Shown here: positions 24,794-34,876 of the stretch, in pieces | Position numbering within the stretch: position 1 is the stretch's first letter | Layout of the letters: every line of letters starts with the position of its first letter | Assembly: GCA_964035545.1 (NCBI GenBank) | Contig: CAXIUT010000181.1 | Location: 1-64,000, forward strand | Direction of reading: 5' to 3' | Origin: Bugula neritina | Taxonomy: Eukaryota > Bryozoa > Gymnolaemata > Cheilostomatida > Bugulidae | Length of the DNA: 64,000 bases | Notes under the pieces: model-generated | Database searches by the model: none | What the model was told of the DNA's origin: nothing | The model's input: only the letters and a program-made list of their open reading frames with translations | Translations under genes and position numbers: made by a program

Positions 24794-25796
24794 TATCACA
24801 TAAAATAATCTGGAAGGGAACTCTTCATTGTCATCAATCTTAGTTGTTAAGCCAAGGTAAATGTGATAACGTTCAAAGGAATTGAAAACATGACTCTTAG
24901 ACCAGCTCCTTTGTAGAGAGCTAGAAATCCTTATTTTTTCCAACATACATATAATCCATGGAAAATATTTCTGTAGCCATAATATGTCTGTTCTAAAGGT
25001 ACTCCTTTAATTGAACTATCTGCTCTTTGAATTTGCATTCGCATTTTGATCATTTATAAAGGAGTTGTTAGAAAACCAGCGACTGCGCCTGCTCCTGATG
25101 AACAGATTATGCTTTATAATATGGTTTGGTTTTTTGGATCTTTTACTACCCATTTTTTCATTTGTTCGTATGCTGCGAAGAAGATAGCAGACATGGGACC
25201 AAAGAAAACTAAAGTAGCTCCGAAAGCTCTATATAATCCGATTAATCCTTCAGCTTTGTGTATTTTTTTCATTGCGTCTCTTGGTCCGTTATATTCGTAT
25301 AGTTTAACTACATTTTGTACTTGCATTCTTTCTTTAATGATATCGATTGGCAACCAGAGAGAGCAAGAAACAAATTATGCAAGAAAGCCAGAAGCCATAT
25401 GATTTATTGCTGGATATTTTTGGAAAAACTAAATCAAAGAAGCATTTACAGGTTTTTCTTATAAGGTGTTTTTACATTTTTCATAGATAGTAAGATAAAT
25501 TGAAAAGGCTATAATGGATCCAAATGTTGTAATGGTGACACCAGGAAAGAATCCTTTTATTCCTTATTTTTTGAATATATTTTTAGCTTTATTAAGGAAT
25601 ATGTGCCTAGTTCAAAGGAATGTCCCATTTTATAGCTGGAAAGCTATCTGAATTATATCTTATCTGCTTGAATCTTAGTTTTAACGGTGTCAATTGGGTA
25701 AGTAACAAATTTGGCTATAAAACTGGCAACAGGAGAAGAAATAGATGTGGATATTAGTTTTCTTTTTTTGTAGATTTCATCTTCAGTACTTGCCAT
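24794..25796 (-). CDS. Mitochondrial carrier (SLC25) family transporter
   Basis: Minus strand, about 320 aa if two 20-nt introns are removed (1003 nt minus 40 = 321 codons). Seen: N-terminal MASTEDEIYKKRK, first-repeat signature FVTYPIDTVKTKIQ, second-repeat PIDIIKERMQVQN with YNGPRDAMKKIHKAEGLIGL, and a third repeat near the C-terminus (LYKGAGLRVMFSIPLNVITF). The PxD..K signature repeated three times defines the inner-membrane carrier family. The middle repeat shows GLYRAFGATLVFFGPMSAIF. The substrate cannot be read from the sequence. The exact intron positions were not resolved. Confidence 0.85.
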
Positions 25797-26216
25797 ATGA
25801 TATTTTATAATGAATTCAATATTAAAAAAGATCGAAGTATTTGCAATTGATATCATCTAATTAATACAGATAATTAGAAAATGAACTATTTATCAGTTAT
25901 CTCAATTCTAGGTCTAAGTATAGTAATCATTTGACAAACATTAAAAAACTTGAAATTCTTATTTTTTTTGAATAAAATCGAAGTTTACAGGTCATTATTT
26001 CAGCTATAAATTAAATAATAGAAGTAAAATTCTTTGAATAATAAAAATACCTCGTGACTTTATCCAACAATTATTGTTAATATAGTAGAAAAATCCATTT
26101 TTTTTATCATATTCTTTTTCCTTTTATATTTAAAGATTGATTTTACATGTCTTTTCTATTTATTTTTATCAAAAATAAGAAGGAAATAAACATAGTATAA
26201 TAAATATTATTCTAAA
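25797..26216. other. Intergenic region, 420 bp
   Basis: AT-rich sequence between the start of the carrier gene and the stop of the next minus-strand gene, so it must hold the carrier promoter. I see no open frame of note, no RNA gene and no repeat. Confidence 0.6.
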
Positions 26217-26696
26217 TCATTCGTTTTGGCTATTTTTATTGGCATTATATTTTTGTTTGAGTAGGATGAGATCATCGATATCATCAAAATGTTGGAAGTA
26301 TATTTTTTACACCCACTTTATTTAATTTTAGAGTATGAGTAATAAATTTTACCATATTTTAGTTTTACTAGTTCTTTTCTGAATTACTTTTTTGATATAA
26401 TACAAACGATTTGAATACTCCAAATGATGAACTTCTCTCAGAGTCATCTTCTAATGTACCAAATCAAACATCTCCTTAATTTGATTTACTTTTCCTTGCT
26501 ACAGTTATTCTTCTTAGATACTTTGATTGAGATATCGACTAAAGGAATCAAGAACATTGAATGTGTACTAGACAATTGATGTTTATTTATTGTTCTAGAT
26601 GTATTGGTTATAAGATGATGATTCTATCATCTAGTGAGATGTTAAATTAGGTTTTGTTTATTTTTTCATACCTTTGATATCTTTTTTACCCTTCAT
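26217..26696 (-). CDS. Small helical hypothetical protein, 159 aa
   Basis: ATG (MKGKKDIKGMKKQTK) to TGA on the minus strand without interruption; Gln codons include TAA/TAG. The basic N-terminus is followed by a probably helical body (IKEMFDLVHQKMTLREVHHL, IQKRTSKTKIWQNLLLILQ). No family recognised. It lies 99 bp upstream of the minus-strand OB-fold gene's stop. Confidence 0.6.
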
Positions 26697-26795
26697 TTTT
26701 ATTTAAAATGCAAATATATAAAGATTCTTCCTATCAACAATCTAATTAAGTAAAACTTTTTAATATATTTATATGATGTGTCTAATTTTTTACAA

Positions 26796-27814
26796 TCATG
26801 CCTGTTCAACCCATTCTTTTGCTGAAACATCGTGGTTTCTGTTCACGTCACGAATTTCACGACGGGCTACGTCAACCTTTCCTCTTTCCATCAGTTGCAA
26901 TTCAATGTGTTCCTTTACTACTGCAGCTTCACATTTGAAGATAACTACAGTGTTTCCTTCTTTCAAAGCATCATTCATATACATGAATCCTTTGACACAA
27001 CCTGTTTCGTCTCCTAAGGTCACTCTAGCTTTTTTTCCAACCTATTTCACTGATAGAACCTGAGTTAATGGAATAATACCTTGGCAATGATGTTAAGTTG
27101 CTCATCTCCTGGATCCAAACCTCCGATTTTAGACCAGGTAACTGGAGGTCTGCGTTATCCTCTTTCTTCATTGTCTCTTGGTCTTCTTTATCCTCCTCTT
27201 GTTTCTCTATTCTCTCTTGGTTTTTCTTGATAGTTTTATTCTCTATATTTTCTTTCTGGTTTATCTTATCTTTTTCTATCATAATCTCTTTGAGGTCTTT
27301 CTTCTCTTCTAGGTCTATCTTCTTCTCTTCTAGGTCTATCATATTCTCTTCTAGGTTTATCTTCTCTAGATTTATCATAGCCTCTATCTCTTCTAGGTTT
27401 ATCATTGTTTTCTCTTCTGGGTTTGTCATTGTACTCATTATTTCTTGGTCTTCTCTTTCTTTCTATTTATTTGGCTGAGATATTATTTTAAGCATTTTCT
27501 TTAATTTAAATATTTTCAGGAGTGACTCTACCAAAGATGTCGATTTAAAGAGAGATAAAGTTTTTAATGAGTCTGATTCTTCCATTTCTGATGGCAATGA
27601 CAGCTCCTTTTTTGATGAGTTTAGCAGTTTATCCTTTGAAGAAAGCTTTAGCTGATCCAGATTAATCAGCAACAACAGCTCTTATGAAGGTAGTGAGTCC
27701 ATCATTAGATTTAGCTTATTCTGTTTAGATGACTTTAACATAAACGTTATATCCGTTTCTAGCATCTACCAGAGTATTCACTTTCACAAACTGAGGTTTG
27801 GTAAGTTTTGACAT
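26796..27814 (-). CDS. Tandem OB-fold nucleic-acid-binding protein (SOSS-B-like halves)
   Basis: 332 aa after removing a 20-nt intron (27060-27079). The N-terminal OB-fold (KPQFVKVNTLVDARNGYNVY, then RAVVADQSGSAKAFFKG and GAVIAIRNGRIRLIKNFISL) resembles the single OB domain of SOSS-B/hSSB-type ssDNA-binding proteins. A ~110-aa linker of DKPRRE, DRPRRE and RGG-like repeats follows. Then comes a second OB-fold (GLDPGDEQLNIIAKVLSVKQ, RVTLGDETGCVKGFMYMNDA, GNTVVIFKCEAAVVKEHIEL). I read this as an ssDNA/RNA-binding protein with duplicated OB modules. The two-OB arrangement around a PRR linker differs from the usual single-OB SOSS-B layout. Confidence 0.78.
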
Positions 27815-28008
27815 AAAGTTGAAATAATTAACAAAATAAATCAAACTCTAAATTCTTTCACAATCTTAAATTAAAATATTTTATTCCTTTCAGCTTCATC
27901 AACAACTATACTCTTCTTTTATCTTAAATATTATTTTCTATGCTCTAGATAAAGTTCATAATATCTTAAGGAATAAAATATGAAAAAGAAGTGTAATTTT
28001 ATAAAAAA

Positions 28009-28521
28009 TCATGAACGATCACGTAGATAATACTATTTAGCTTTTTTAAGGACTTATTCTGATTAGTTTTCTTATATTTAATGACCTGATTTATGTAATT
28101 TCTCATAGTGTCTATAAAGCTGATTGTACTCTTAGACTTAAAATGAATTAGCTTTTTGAGAAGAATAGAGAAAAAGATCTTTTTGAAATTTAGGAGGTTG
28201 TAGTAAAATATCAGCTATTTCATGCATTTATCTGATATCATTACAAACCTATTGATGTTCTGCCTCATTTATTGTTGCCATTCTGATGAATTAAGAATAC
28301 ACTTAATCATATTTACTGCTATTGTCTTGAGTTTCATATTATCTTCTTACTTTTTCTACTTTCTATCGAACTAGATCTTTCAATTGATTGCGTAGTTCTT
28401 AACATTAAAGTGCATTGATAGGATGATGATTTAAAGTGATTTCTGGGTGAATATAGTCTGTTGTTCTTTTGAATGATTATCTTCTAAGTCTGTCTTCCAG
28501 ACTCTATTCATACGATTCCAT
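28009..28521 (-). CDS. Helical hypothetical protein, 170 aa
   Basis: ATG (MESYEQSLEDRLRRQSFKR) to TGA on the minus strand, no interruption. The middle is helical and coiled-coil-like (LQCQELRNQLKDLVRQKVEK, NEAEHQQVCNDIRQMHEIAD) and the end is charged. It shares a 24-bp divergent promoter region with the LYRM7-like gene. No family recognised. Confidence 0.62.
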
Positions 28522-28545
28522 TGTTATATTTAAATAGTTACTATA

Positions 28546-28857
28546 ATGCCGACTTTTATTCACAAACCAACTCTGATGTTTTACAGGAGGCTACTAAAGA
28601 CAATGATGAAGACCTTTTATGGAGATTATAATATGTTTCATCAATGTAGAATATAGGCTAGAAAGAAAATCATGGAAAGTTAGCATTTAAGAGATCCTGT
28701 TGATATTCAATAAAAAATATTTTTTGGGTAAGAAGTTAGAGATACTTTATCTGTCAATGTTATGCAAGGTACTCTGCAATAAAATGGCAACTATCGATTT
28801 AAAGCTCGCTCAGAACATGCTATGGGATCATCTATTAAAGATGGTAGTGCCCAGTGA
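28546..28857 (+). CDS. LYRM7: LYR-motif complex III assembly factor, LYRM7/MZM1-like
   Basis: 103 aa, the usual size of LYRM7/Mzm1. Seen: RRLLKTMMKTFYGDYNMFHQ, ARKKIMESQHLRDPVDIQQK, EVRDTLSVNVMQGTLQQNG. In this family the protein is a matrix chaperone that stabilises the Rieske iron-sulphur protein before its insertion into complex III. The canonical L-Y-R triad is not literally present at the N-terminus, but the family often deviates there, and the 'AR..I...' and 'N.VQG' landmarks are present. The upstream ATG (28546) is chosen because it is in frame and gives the family length. Confidence 0.7.
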
Positions 28858-29140
28858 TATTAAAACAACTATTATGACTTATCAACAGATATGCTAAATG
28901 TTATTATCATTTCTTTTATTCTTTTATCACGTAGACCCACTTCCACTCTCCTCCCTTCATCATCTCTTACTTCTATAAGTATTTGAAGGTGTTCATCTTC
29001 TCCCTGATCTATGAAAATTTGAAGTATTCATAGCGATACATCGGATAAACAAAGAATCTTTGAACACTTCTTAGTATTTTTCTGTCATTCTCTAGACATT
29101 TCTTCAAAAATTGCAAAATCATTAAAATAATATAAATATA

Positions 29141-29383
29141 ATGTAAAAAGATAAGAAAGGATTCGTCAAGTTGTCTTCTGGTAATTTGATACCAGTTATC
29201 GGATTCGGTACTTATCAAATGCAAGGAAAGTAATGTTACCAAGGAGTGAAGCATGCTCTTGAGGTGGGATATACACACATAGATACAGCAACAATCTACA
29301 AAAATGAATAAGATATTGGTAGAGCATTAAAAGATATGCAAATTGATCGTTCTAAAATATTTATAACTAGCAAGATATCACCG
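29141..29383 (+). CDS. Aldo/keto reductase, truncated by the telomere
   Basis: The first ~81 codons of an AKR-family enzyme: KLSSGNLIPVIGFGTYQMQG (beta-barrel cap and first strand), GYTHIDTATIYKNEQDIGRA with the catalytic Asp and Tyr positions of the family, and KIFITSKISP. A full enzyme needs ~200 further residues, including the Lys and His of the tetrad and the NADPH site. Telomere repeats begin immediately after the KISP codons at 29383. The fragment cannot encode a working reductase. Either the telomere was added inside the gene on this chromosome version or the segment end is an assembly artefact. Confidence 0.9.
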
Positions 29384-29463
29384 GGGTTGGGGTTGGGGTT
29401 GGGGTTGGGGTTGGGGTTGGGGTTGGGGTTGGGGTTGGGGTTGGGGTTGGGGTTGGGGTTGGG
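29383..29463. repeat. Right telomere of segment 1, (GGGGTT)n
   Basis: About 13 perfect GGGGTT units in right-end orientation, ending at the N gap. It begins inside the aldo/keto reductase coding sequence. Confidence 0.97.
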
Positions 29464-29663
29464 NNNNNNNNNNNNNNNNNNNNNNNNNNNNNNNNNNNNN
29501 NNNNNNNNNNNNNNNNNNNNNNNNNNNNNNNNNNNNNNNNNNNNNNNNNNNNNNNNNNNNNNNNNNNNNNNNNNNNNNNNNNNNNNNNNNNNNNNNNNNN
29601 NNNNNNNNNNNNNNNNNNNNNNNNNNNNNNNNNNNNNNNNNNNNNNNNNNNNNNNNNNNNNNN
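29464..29663. other. Assembly gap of exactly 200 N
   Basis: A fixed-length gap between a right-end and a left-end telomere, typical of scaffolding two separate chromosomes. Confidence 0.97.
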
Positions 29664-29743
29664 CCCAACCCCAACCCCAACCCCAACCCCAACCCCAACC
29701 CCAACCCCAACCCCAACCCCAACCCCAACCCCAACCCCAACCC
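29664..29743. repeat. Left telomere of segment 2, (CCCCAA)n
   Basis: About 13 CCCCAA units in left-end orientation, running into unique AT-rich sequence at 29744. Confidence 0.97.
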
Positions 29744-29817
29744 TTACAAATTTGTTAGTTATATATATTATTATTTATTGATTAATAGCGTACTCTATTA
29801 TGCTATCAACATCAAGA

Positions 29818-30105
29818 TCAATCTTTTTTCCTATTAAAATATTTTTCTTCAAGTTCTTTACTAATTTAATACTTCTAGATGATGGTCAAAAGGTCTAAAA
29901 CTTCTTCTTTTCCTTGAAACGTTTCATTCTGAACAATACTCCTGATTGTTAAAGATAAGGATTGCAACTCTGATATTGATGGACGTCGGATCTAGGTAGG
30001 TTATTTTTTTTTCTTATTTAATGTATTAATACTGTTTCTATGTGACTTTTGAAAAAGTAGTTATTGTTTTGTTCCACTATTTTGCTCCCTACAGTCTTTT
30101 TTGTA
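29818..30105 (-). CDS. Subtelomeric open frame, doubtful
   Basis: A minus-strand frame without TGA ends ELEEKYFNRKKD-stop and looks protein-like over its last ~60 codons (IRSIVQNETFQGKEEVLDLL). No ATG was found in this frame, so it may be the last exon or a remnant of a larger gene. The remainder of 29744-30160 is AT-rich with nothing else recognisable. Confidence 0.3.
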
Positions 30106-30160
30106 TCATTTTTTGAGGAATAAGAGAACGATTTTTGATTTTAGTCCCTTGAGGTTTAGT

Positions 30161-30433
30161 TCACTTAATCTAAAATGTTGGTTGTTATCTTGTATGTACT
30201 TTATACATTTGACTCTAAATAGCAGTTTAAGTACCTTTTATTTTGTTTTGAAGAACCTGATTGGCGATTATCAACCATTCAGGATCCTTTTTGATTATCT
30301 TAACATGTGCCTCAAGTTTTTCTTTGAATTCAGGTAAGTTGATCTTTGCTCCATGAGATATTTGGTAGTTGATATATTTGTCAATTGCATCTTCGAATTC
30401 TTTCTTATCTTTGAAGCTGATTTGTGAAGCCAT
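30161..30433 (-). CDS. Small hypothetical protein, 90 aa
   Basis: ATG (MASQISFKDKKEFEDAIDKY) to TGA, single frame, helical and acidic/basic mixed (PEFKEKLEAHVKIIKKDPEW). No family recognised and no membrane helix. Its start region abuts a 307-bp stretch leading to the phosphatase gene. Confidence 0.55.
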
Positions 30434-30740
30434 GATTTTACTTCAAACTAGCAAAAAATATATTAGAGTAGTTAATTATAAGCGGTTAAAATATCAAATA
30501 ACAATTTAATCTAATAATACTAACCCATCAATAATATCTAGTCATCAAGTACAACCAAATTCTATCAATATCAGTCAAAGCCACGTCTAAAACAGTATCA
30601 AACAAAAGAATGGTACTCTGATACCGATCATCCCTTTTCCATCTCTTCCACTTTCCTATCGTCTTTTTGTTTTTCTTAATTGATCCATCAATTGAGGAAA
30701 AGTAAATTAACTTGATCCCTTTGAACTCTTTTGAGTGAGC
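30434..30740. other. Upstream region of phosphatase gene, 307 bp
   Basis: Lies between two divergent starts. A plus-strand frame here (QNSIKQKNGTLIPIIPFPS) looks weakly coding and could be a missed 5' part of the phosphatase gene after a frame correction, but no ATG precedes it. I call no gene. Confidence 0.4.
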
Positions 30741-32552
30741 ATGAACTCATCTATCTTTCTTATCATATCAAAATTTTATGAAAAACCTTGCCCTCATTTA
30801 CTATGCTTTTAGTCACCTTGTTAGTCAAGTGTTTATTTTAGTCATGAACCCAATACACAAACTGATGTTTTGTGCATTTATCAACAATATCCTCTCAAAG
30901 TTCATGCGAAACTACTATCAAAAAAGAAGATGCAGAGGGAGTTAGTTAAAGTATTCTCATAGCTGCTGGATGACTACTTTTTTGTATGTAGACAACAGAG
31001 AAGAGACCTCTTCACTCCATAACAAATTGAAATATCTTTATCATATTAATCATTCATCATAAAAATAAAATAAAATATAGAGTATCAGATAAATAACTAA
31101 GTTCTGATCATTGAAAACGTTTATTTCAAAGTTAAATAGATAAATCGAAAAAACTATCTGATTTTAAATATTTATTGCAACTGCATCTTACCAAATAATC
31201 ATTTTTTTACTTAATTATTCTTTCTTTCAAACGAATAAACTTATTTTCTCCTTAGAAAACCATAGAAAAGCGTTTTTTATGATTCCACTCCATAATAACA
31301 TAATATATTTCTCTTAATGCGTCAGGAAAATCAACGTAGAACAGGTCCCTCACCCCCTCATCAATCAAACCAATCAAACTACCGTCAATCCCTCTCAATT
31401 TTATCATCTTAATTAATCCGTCACTCTTTTTCAGGATAAACACAATCTCCTCAACTATACAGATAATCTGTTGGTCTAGCGAATCGCGTCCGTAATACCC
31501 TTACAGTCTAGCTAGCATAACAACTGATAATGCGTGGTTTATAGGTCTAGAAAAAAGAGCAAGAGAAGAGTCAAATGAACAATTTAAAGAGCAGTTTGAG
31601 TTAATTGTAGCGGAAGATAACAAAAGCCAAAAAAAGATTGAATACTTATACTAATATTATCGAATAAAGCGATGGAGAAGCTGAAGAAAAGTAGTTATTT
31701 TTTATTAAAAAATAAAAACATGAAGATCAGACAACTATCGCTGGCAGTGTCATATCGGGAGTAGTTGTAGGATAACTAAAAAATATGTATAAAAAAAGTT
31801 ATTATCTAAATCATATTGCTGATGTCATGGAAGGCAGTGATAAAAAAGCATGGGATCATTTCAATATCTCACTAAAAGTGTTAAAAAATTATTATAAAAT
31901 ATAATCACCTAGTTTCGCATAACTTTAATAAAAAAAAGTTAACCTACCTAAAAATAAATCTGATGCCCACAAAAAAACACTTCTAATCGATATCGACTAA
32001 ACCATCCTTCATTGCTAGTAAAATCCATCAAAACCCTATGATCTAGCCTTGCCAATAGAACTATAAAACGGTGCCACTGCCCACGCATACATAACGATTC
32101 GTCCTTATGCCATAAGTTTCCTAAAAAGGATGTCAAAACACTACTAAATAATCGCTTTCACTGCCAGCCACTAATCCTACGCCGATGTGGTCCTCGACTA
32201 GCTAGACCCCTAAGGCTAGTACATCAAACACCGCCTCTATCGCCGCAACTGCATATAAATCCACTAGAACATCTACGCAAAAGATATGCGAATAGTCAAT
32301 CGCTAGCTGTCAAAAATGGTGCTAGTGGACAATGCTCCCTACAGCTACATATTCCAACTATAAAATGGAATACCGATCTTGCCATACTACCAGGGCGAAG
32401 ACGGCTAGCTGGTCATGCTATAGAAATATCTATAAGAAATGGTCGGATGCTAAGACGTGAGATAATTTAATAAAGGAAGATTCAAATTACATTAATATTG
32501 TCGATTTGGATAAATGGATTAGATGATCAGATAGTTGTATCTCAGAAAATGA
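30741..32552 (+). CDS. SCP/FCP1-type (HAD) protein phosphatase
   Basis: 603 aa in one uninterrupted frame. The C-terminal third is the catalytic domain: KKTLLIDIDQTILHC carries the DxDxT motif (Asp nucleophile and Asp acid/base), followed by AYITIRPYAISFLKRMSKHY, QIIAFTASHQSYADVVLDQL, RLYRRNCIQIHQNIYAKDMR and LSKMVLVDNAPYSYIFQLQNG. These match the CTD small phosphatase/NLI-interacting factor family, which removes phosphate from RNA polymerase II CTD serines and other targets. The N-terminal ~400 aa are low complexity, Gln/Ser-rich. TGA precedes the ATG in frame. Note TILHC in place of the more common TLVH. Confidence 0.87.
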
Positions 32553-32792
32553 TCTTTTAGTAGTATTTACATTTATTATCTTTGGTATTTAAGAGGTGAA
32601 GGAAATAAATAGGATTGTAGGAGAGGACTTTGAGGTTTGTTTTTTATGGTTGGGGTGTTTGGGTGAGGCCTCGATGATTTGGAATTGAAGGGGTGGTTAT
32701 TATTTTTTATTTTGAATGCTTTTGGATTTGTGTTGGTAGATGTTAGAAGTAAAAAATGAATATTAATATTAAATTGATAATATTGGACTATT

Positions 32793-33448
32793 ATGGTTAA
32801 GCATAACAACGTGATCCCCAACGTGCATCTCCGCAAACACTGGCAAAGAAACGTCAGAGTATGGCTCAATCAAGCCGGTCGCAAGCACAGAAGACTATAG
32901 ACTCGTCGTGCAAAAGCTGCTGCCATCGCACCTAGACCTCTCGACAAACTCAGACCCTCAGTTAGATGCCAAACCATCAGATACAACCACAGACCCAGAA
33001 CCGGAAAAGGATTCACTCTTGCTTAAATCAAGAGCGTTGGTCTTGGTGTTCAGTTCGCCAAATCTATCGGAATCGCTGTTGATCACAGAAGAAAAAATAG
33101 ATCTCAAGAAGGATTCGATTCCAACAAAGCTAGACTCACCAACTATCTCAGCAAATTGGTCCTCTACCCAAGACATGAAGGAAAATACGTCAGCAAAGCT
33201 AAAACTGGCATTGTCAATGATACACCCAAGGTATTTTTTATTTTATTTAGGAAGGTCAAAAGGTCGTAGACTCACCATCTGTCAACACCTTGGCTCCTAT
33301 TATCAAGAGAGTGAGATCAGTCAGCAAAGAAGAATTGAAAAGACTCAAATAGGCATCAGCCTACAAGACCCAAAGACAAGAGTGGAATAACCAAAGAAAT
33401 GCTGGCAAAAGAGAAAAGAAAGCAAGAGATGCTGCCGAAAAGAAGTGA
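32793..33448 (+). CDS. RPL13: 60S ribosomal protein L13 (eL13)
   Basis: 211 aa after removal of a 20-nt intron at 33231-33250. Starts [19 protein letters not shown], then [73 protein letters not shown], matching eL13 through its whole length. A structural protein of the large cytosolic subunit. Codon use is visibly C-richer than in the hypothetical neighbours, as expected for a highly expressed gene. Confidence 0.96.
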
Positions 33449-33589
33449 TTTCTGGATATTTAAACATAATCTCTTTATCTCTTATGAATCATAATACCCA
33501 TCTCCAACAAAATAAGCAAGAATATTCTAATAATGTCGTGGAAGATATCATTAAGATAACTATTAGGCAAATATAAGGGATTAATTATA

Positions 33590-34554
33590 TCAATGTTTGT
33601 ATTTATCGATATCTTCTTGTCTGATATCATTGAAATAGGGATGTTTGAGTGCCTATTTCATTGATATTCTTTTCGCTGGGTCCAACTGAAGCATCTTCAT
33701 GCAGAGGTCAAGAGTCACCTTATCAAAGTTTTTAAAGTGAGTTTCAATATTATATCCTTTGAATTTAGGGAAAGTAGGCTTGAAATCTGGTAAATTATCT
33801 AAATTATCATAATTATTACGAACATTCATCCATTGAGCAGGAGAAGGAGTTCCATGGAACTGGAATATCTTGAAGATTTGATCAATTTCACTATCACCAC
33901 AAAACAGAGGTTTCTTTTCAACAAGTTCAGCAAAAATACAACCAATAGCCCAAATATCAACTCCCAAGCTATATTGTTTCTGTCCAAGTAATACCTCAGG
34001 AGCCCGATACCATAGAGTTTATATTTAGTGAGTAAGTGTTTTAATGGGAATGCTAAAGGCTCTAGCCAACCCAAAATCAGCAATTTTCATAGTACCATTT
34101 CTATCAATCAAAAGATTCTGAGGTTTAAGATCACGATGAATAATTCTTCTTGAATGACAATAGTTAATTCCATTACACAACTGATAAACAAACAACTTGA
34201 TCTGATAAGCAGTCAAAGTATGTTTATGCTAACTCAGATATTTTTTTAAATCATATTCCACAAGCTAAAAAATAAGATTAAGTTTCTTATCTGTTGGAAT
34301 GTAAACCACTTCTTTCAATCTTGATAAATAATCAGATACTGAACGATGTTAGGATGAGGTTGAAGTTCTTTGAGGATTGATATTTCTCTCATAGCTGTTG
34401 ATGGCACACCTTCATCTTCATTCTCTAGTTTTATTTTTTTTAGAGCAACAATGTTGTTGTGAACTGTATCTTTGGCCTTGTAGACTACTCCATAAGTACC
34501 TTCTCCTAGCCTCTCCATCTTCTCATAGCGGTCTTTGAGGTCCTGCATCATCAT
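33590..34554 (-). CDS. Cyclin-dependent kinase, CDK1/2-like with PSTAMRE helix
   Basis: 314 aa after a 20-nt intron (34320-34339). All landmarks are present: [29 protein letters not shown], then [13 protein letters not shown] (PSTAIRE helix with Met for Ile), [51 protein letters not shown], and [13 protein letters not shown]. Inhibitory Thr and Tyr are in the G-loop (GEGTYG). The activation-loop Thr is in the ...[16 protein letters not shown] stretch. Likely a cell-cycle CDK. Three in-frame ATGs begin the ORF, and I use the first. It shares a 322-bp divergent promoter with LC1. Confidence 0.94.
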
Positions 34555-34876
34555 CTTGCTAAACTGACTTGAATATATTATGAATATGATCGTTAAATAT
34601 TAAAATCTATAATTCCAAATTTACCTCTCCAAACAAATCATTCATAAATTAATTTTTAACAGATATTATCAATATTTAAAGAACTAAAAATGAATTTTCT
34701 TTACTTTTTTGACTATTTTTTTGAAGATTTGAAAAATCAATATTTTACATTTAGATCAGAAATTCAAAAGTAAATGATATATCAAAATTTTAAATTGATT
34801 TTTAGATATCTGAATTGAAGTTGTAGAAATTTAACTTAGTTGACATAATATTTTTTAAAACTTACTTGGAGCAAAA
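34555..34876. promoter_or_regulatory. Divergent promoter region CDK / LC1
   Basis: 322 bp of AT-rich DNA between two divergent start codons. It must hold both promoters. No specific element is recognisable. Confidence 0.5.

Noticed and set aside
29336-29758. Long frames of GLGLGL or QPQPQP across the telomere and gap
   Set aside because: They are telomere repeats and N bases read in frame, not protein. The same applies at 50848-51120 (GVGVGV) and 56222-56627.
30560-30740. Small divergent ORF on the minus strand upstream of the phosphatase gene
   Set aside because: Only 43 codons, low-complexity, with no supporting motif.
32908-33390. 160-codon plus-strand Ser/Asp/Lys-rich frame
   Set aside because: Overlaps RPL13 in another frame; RPL13 matches its family throughout.
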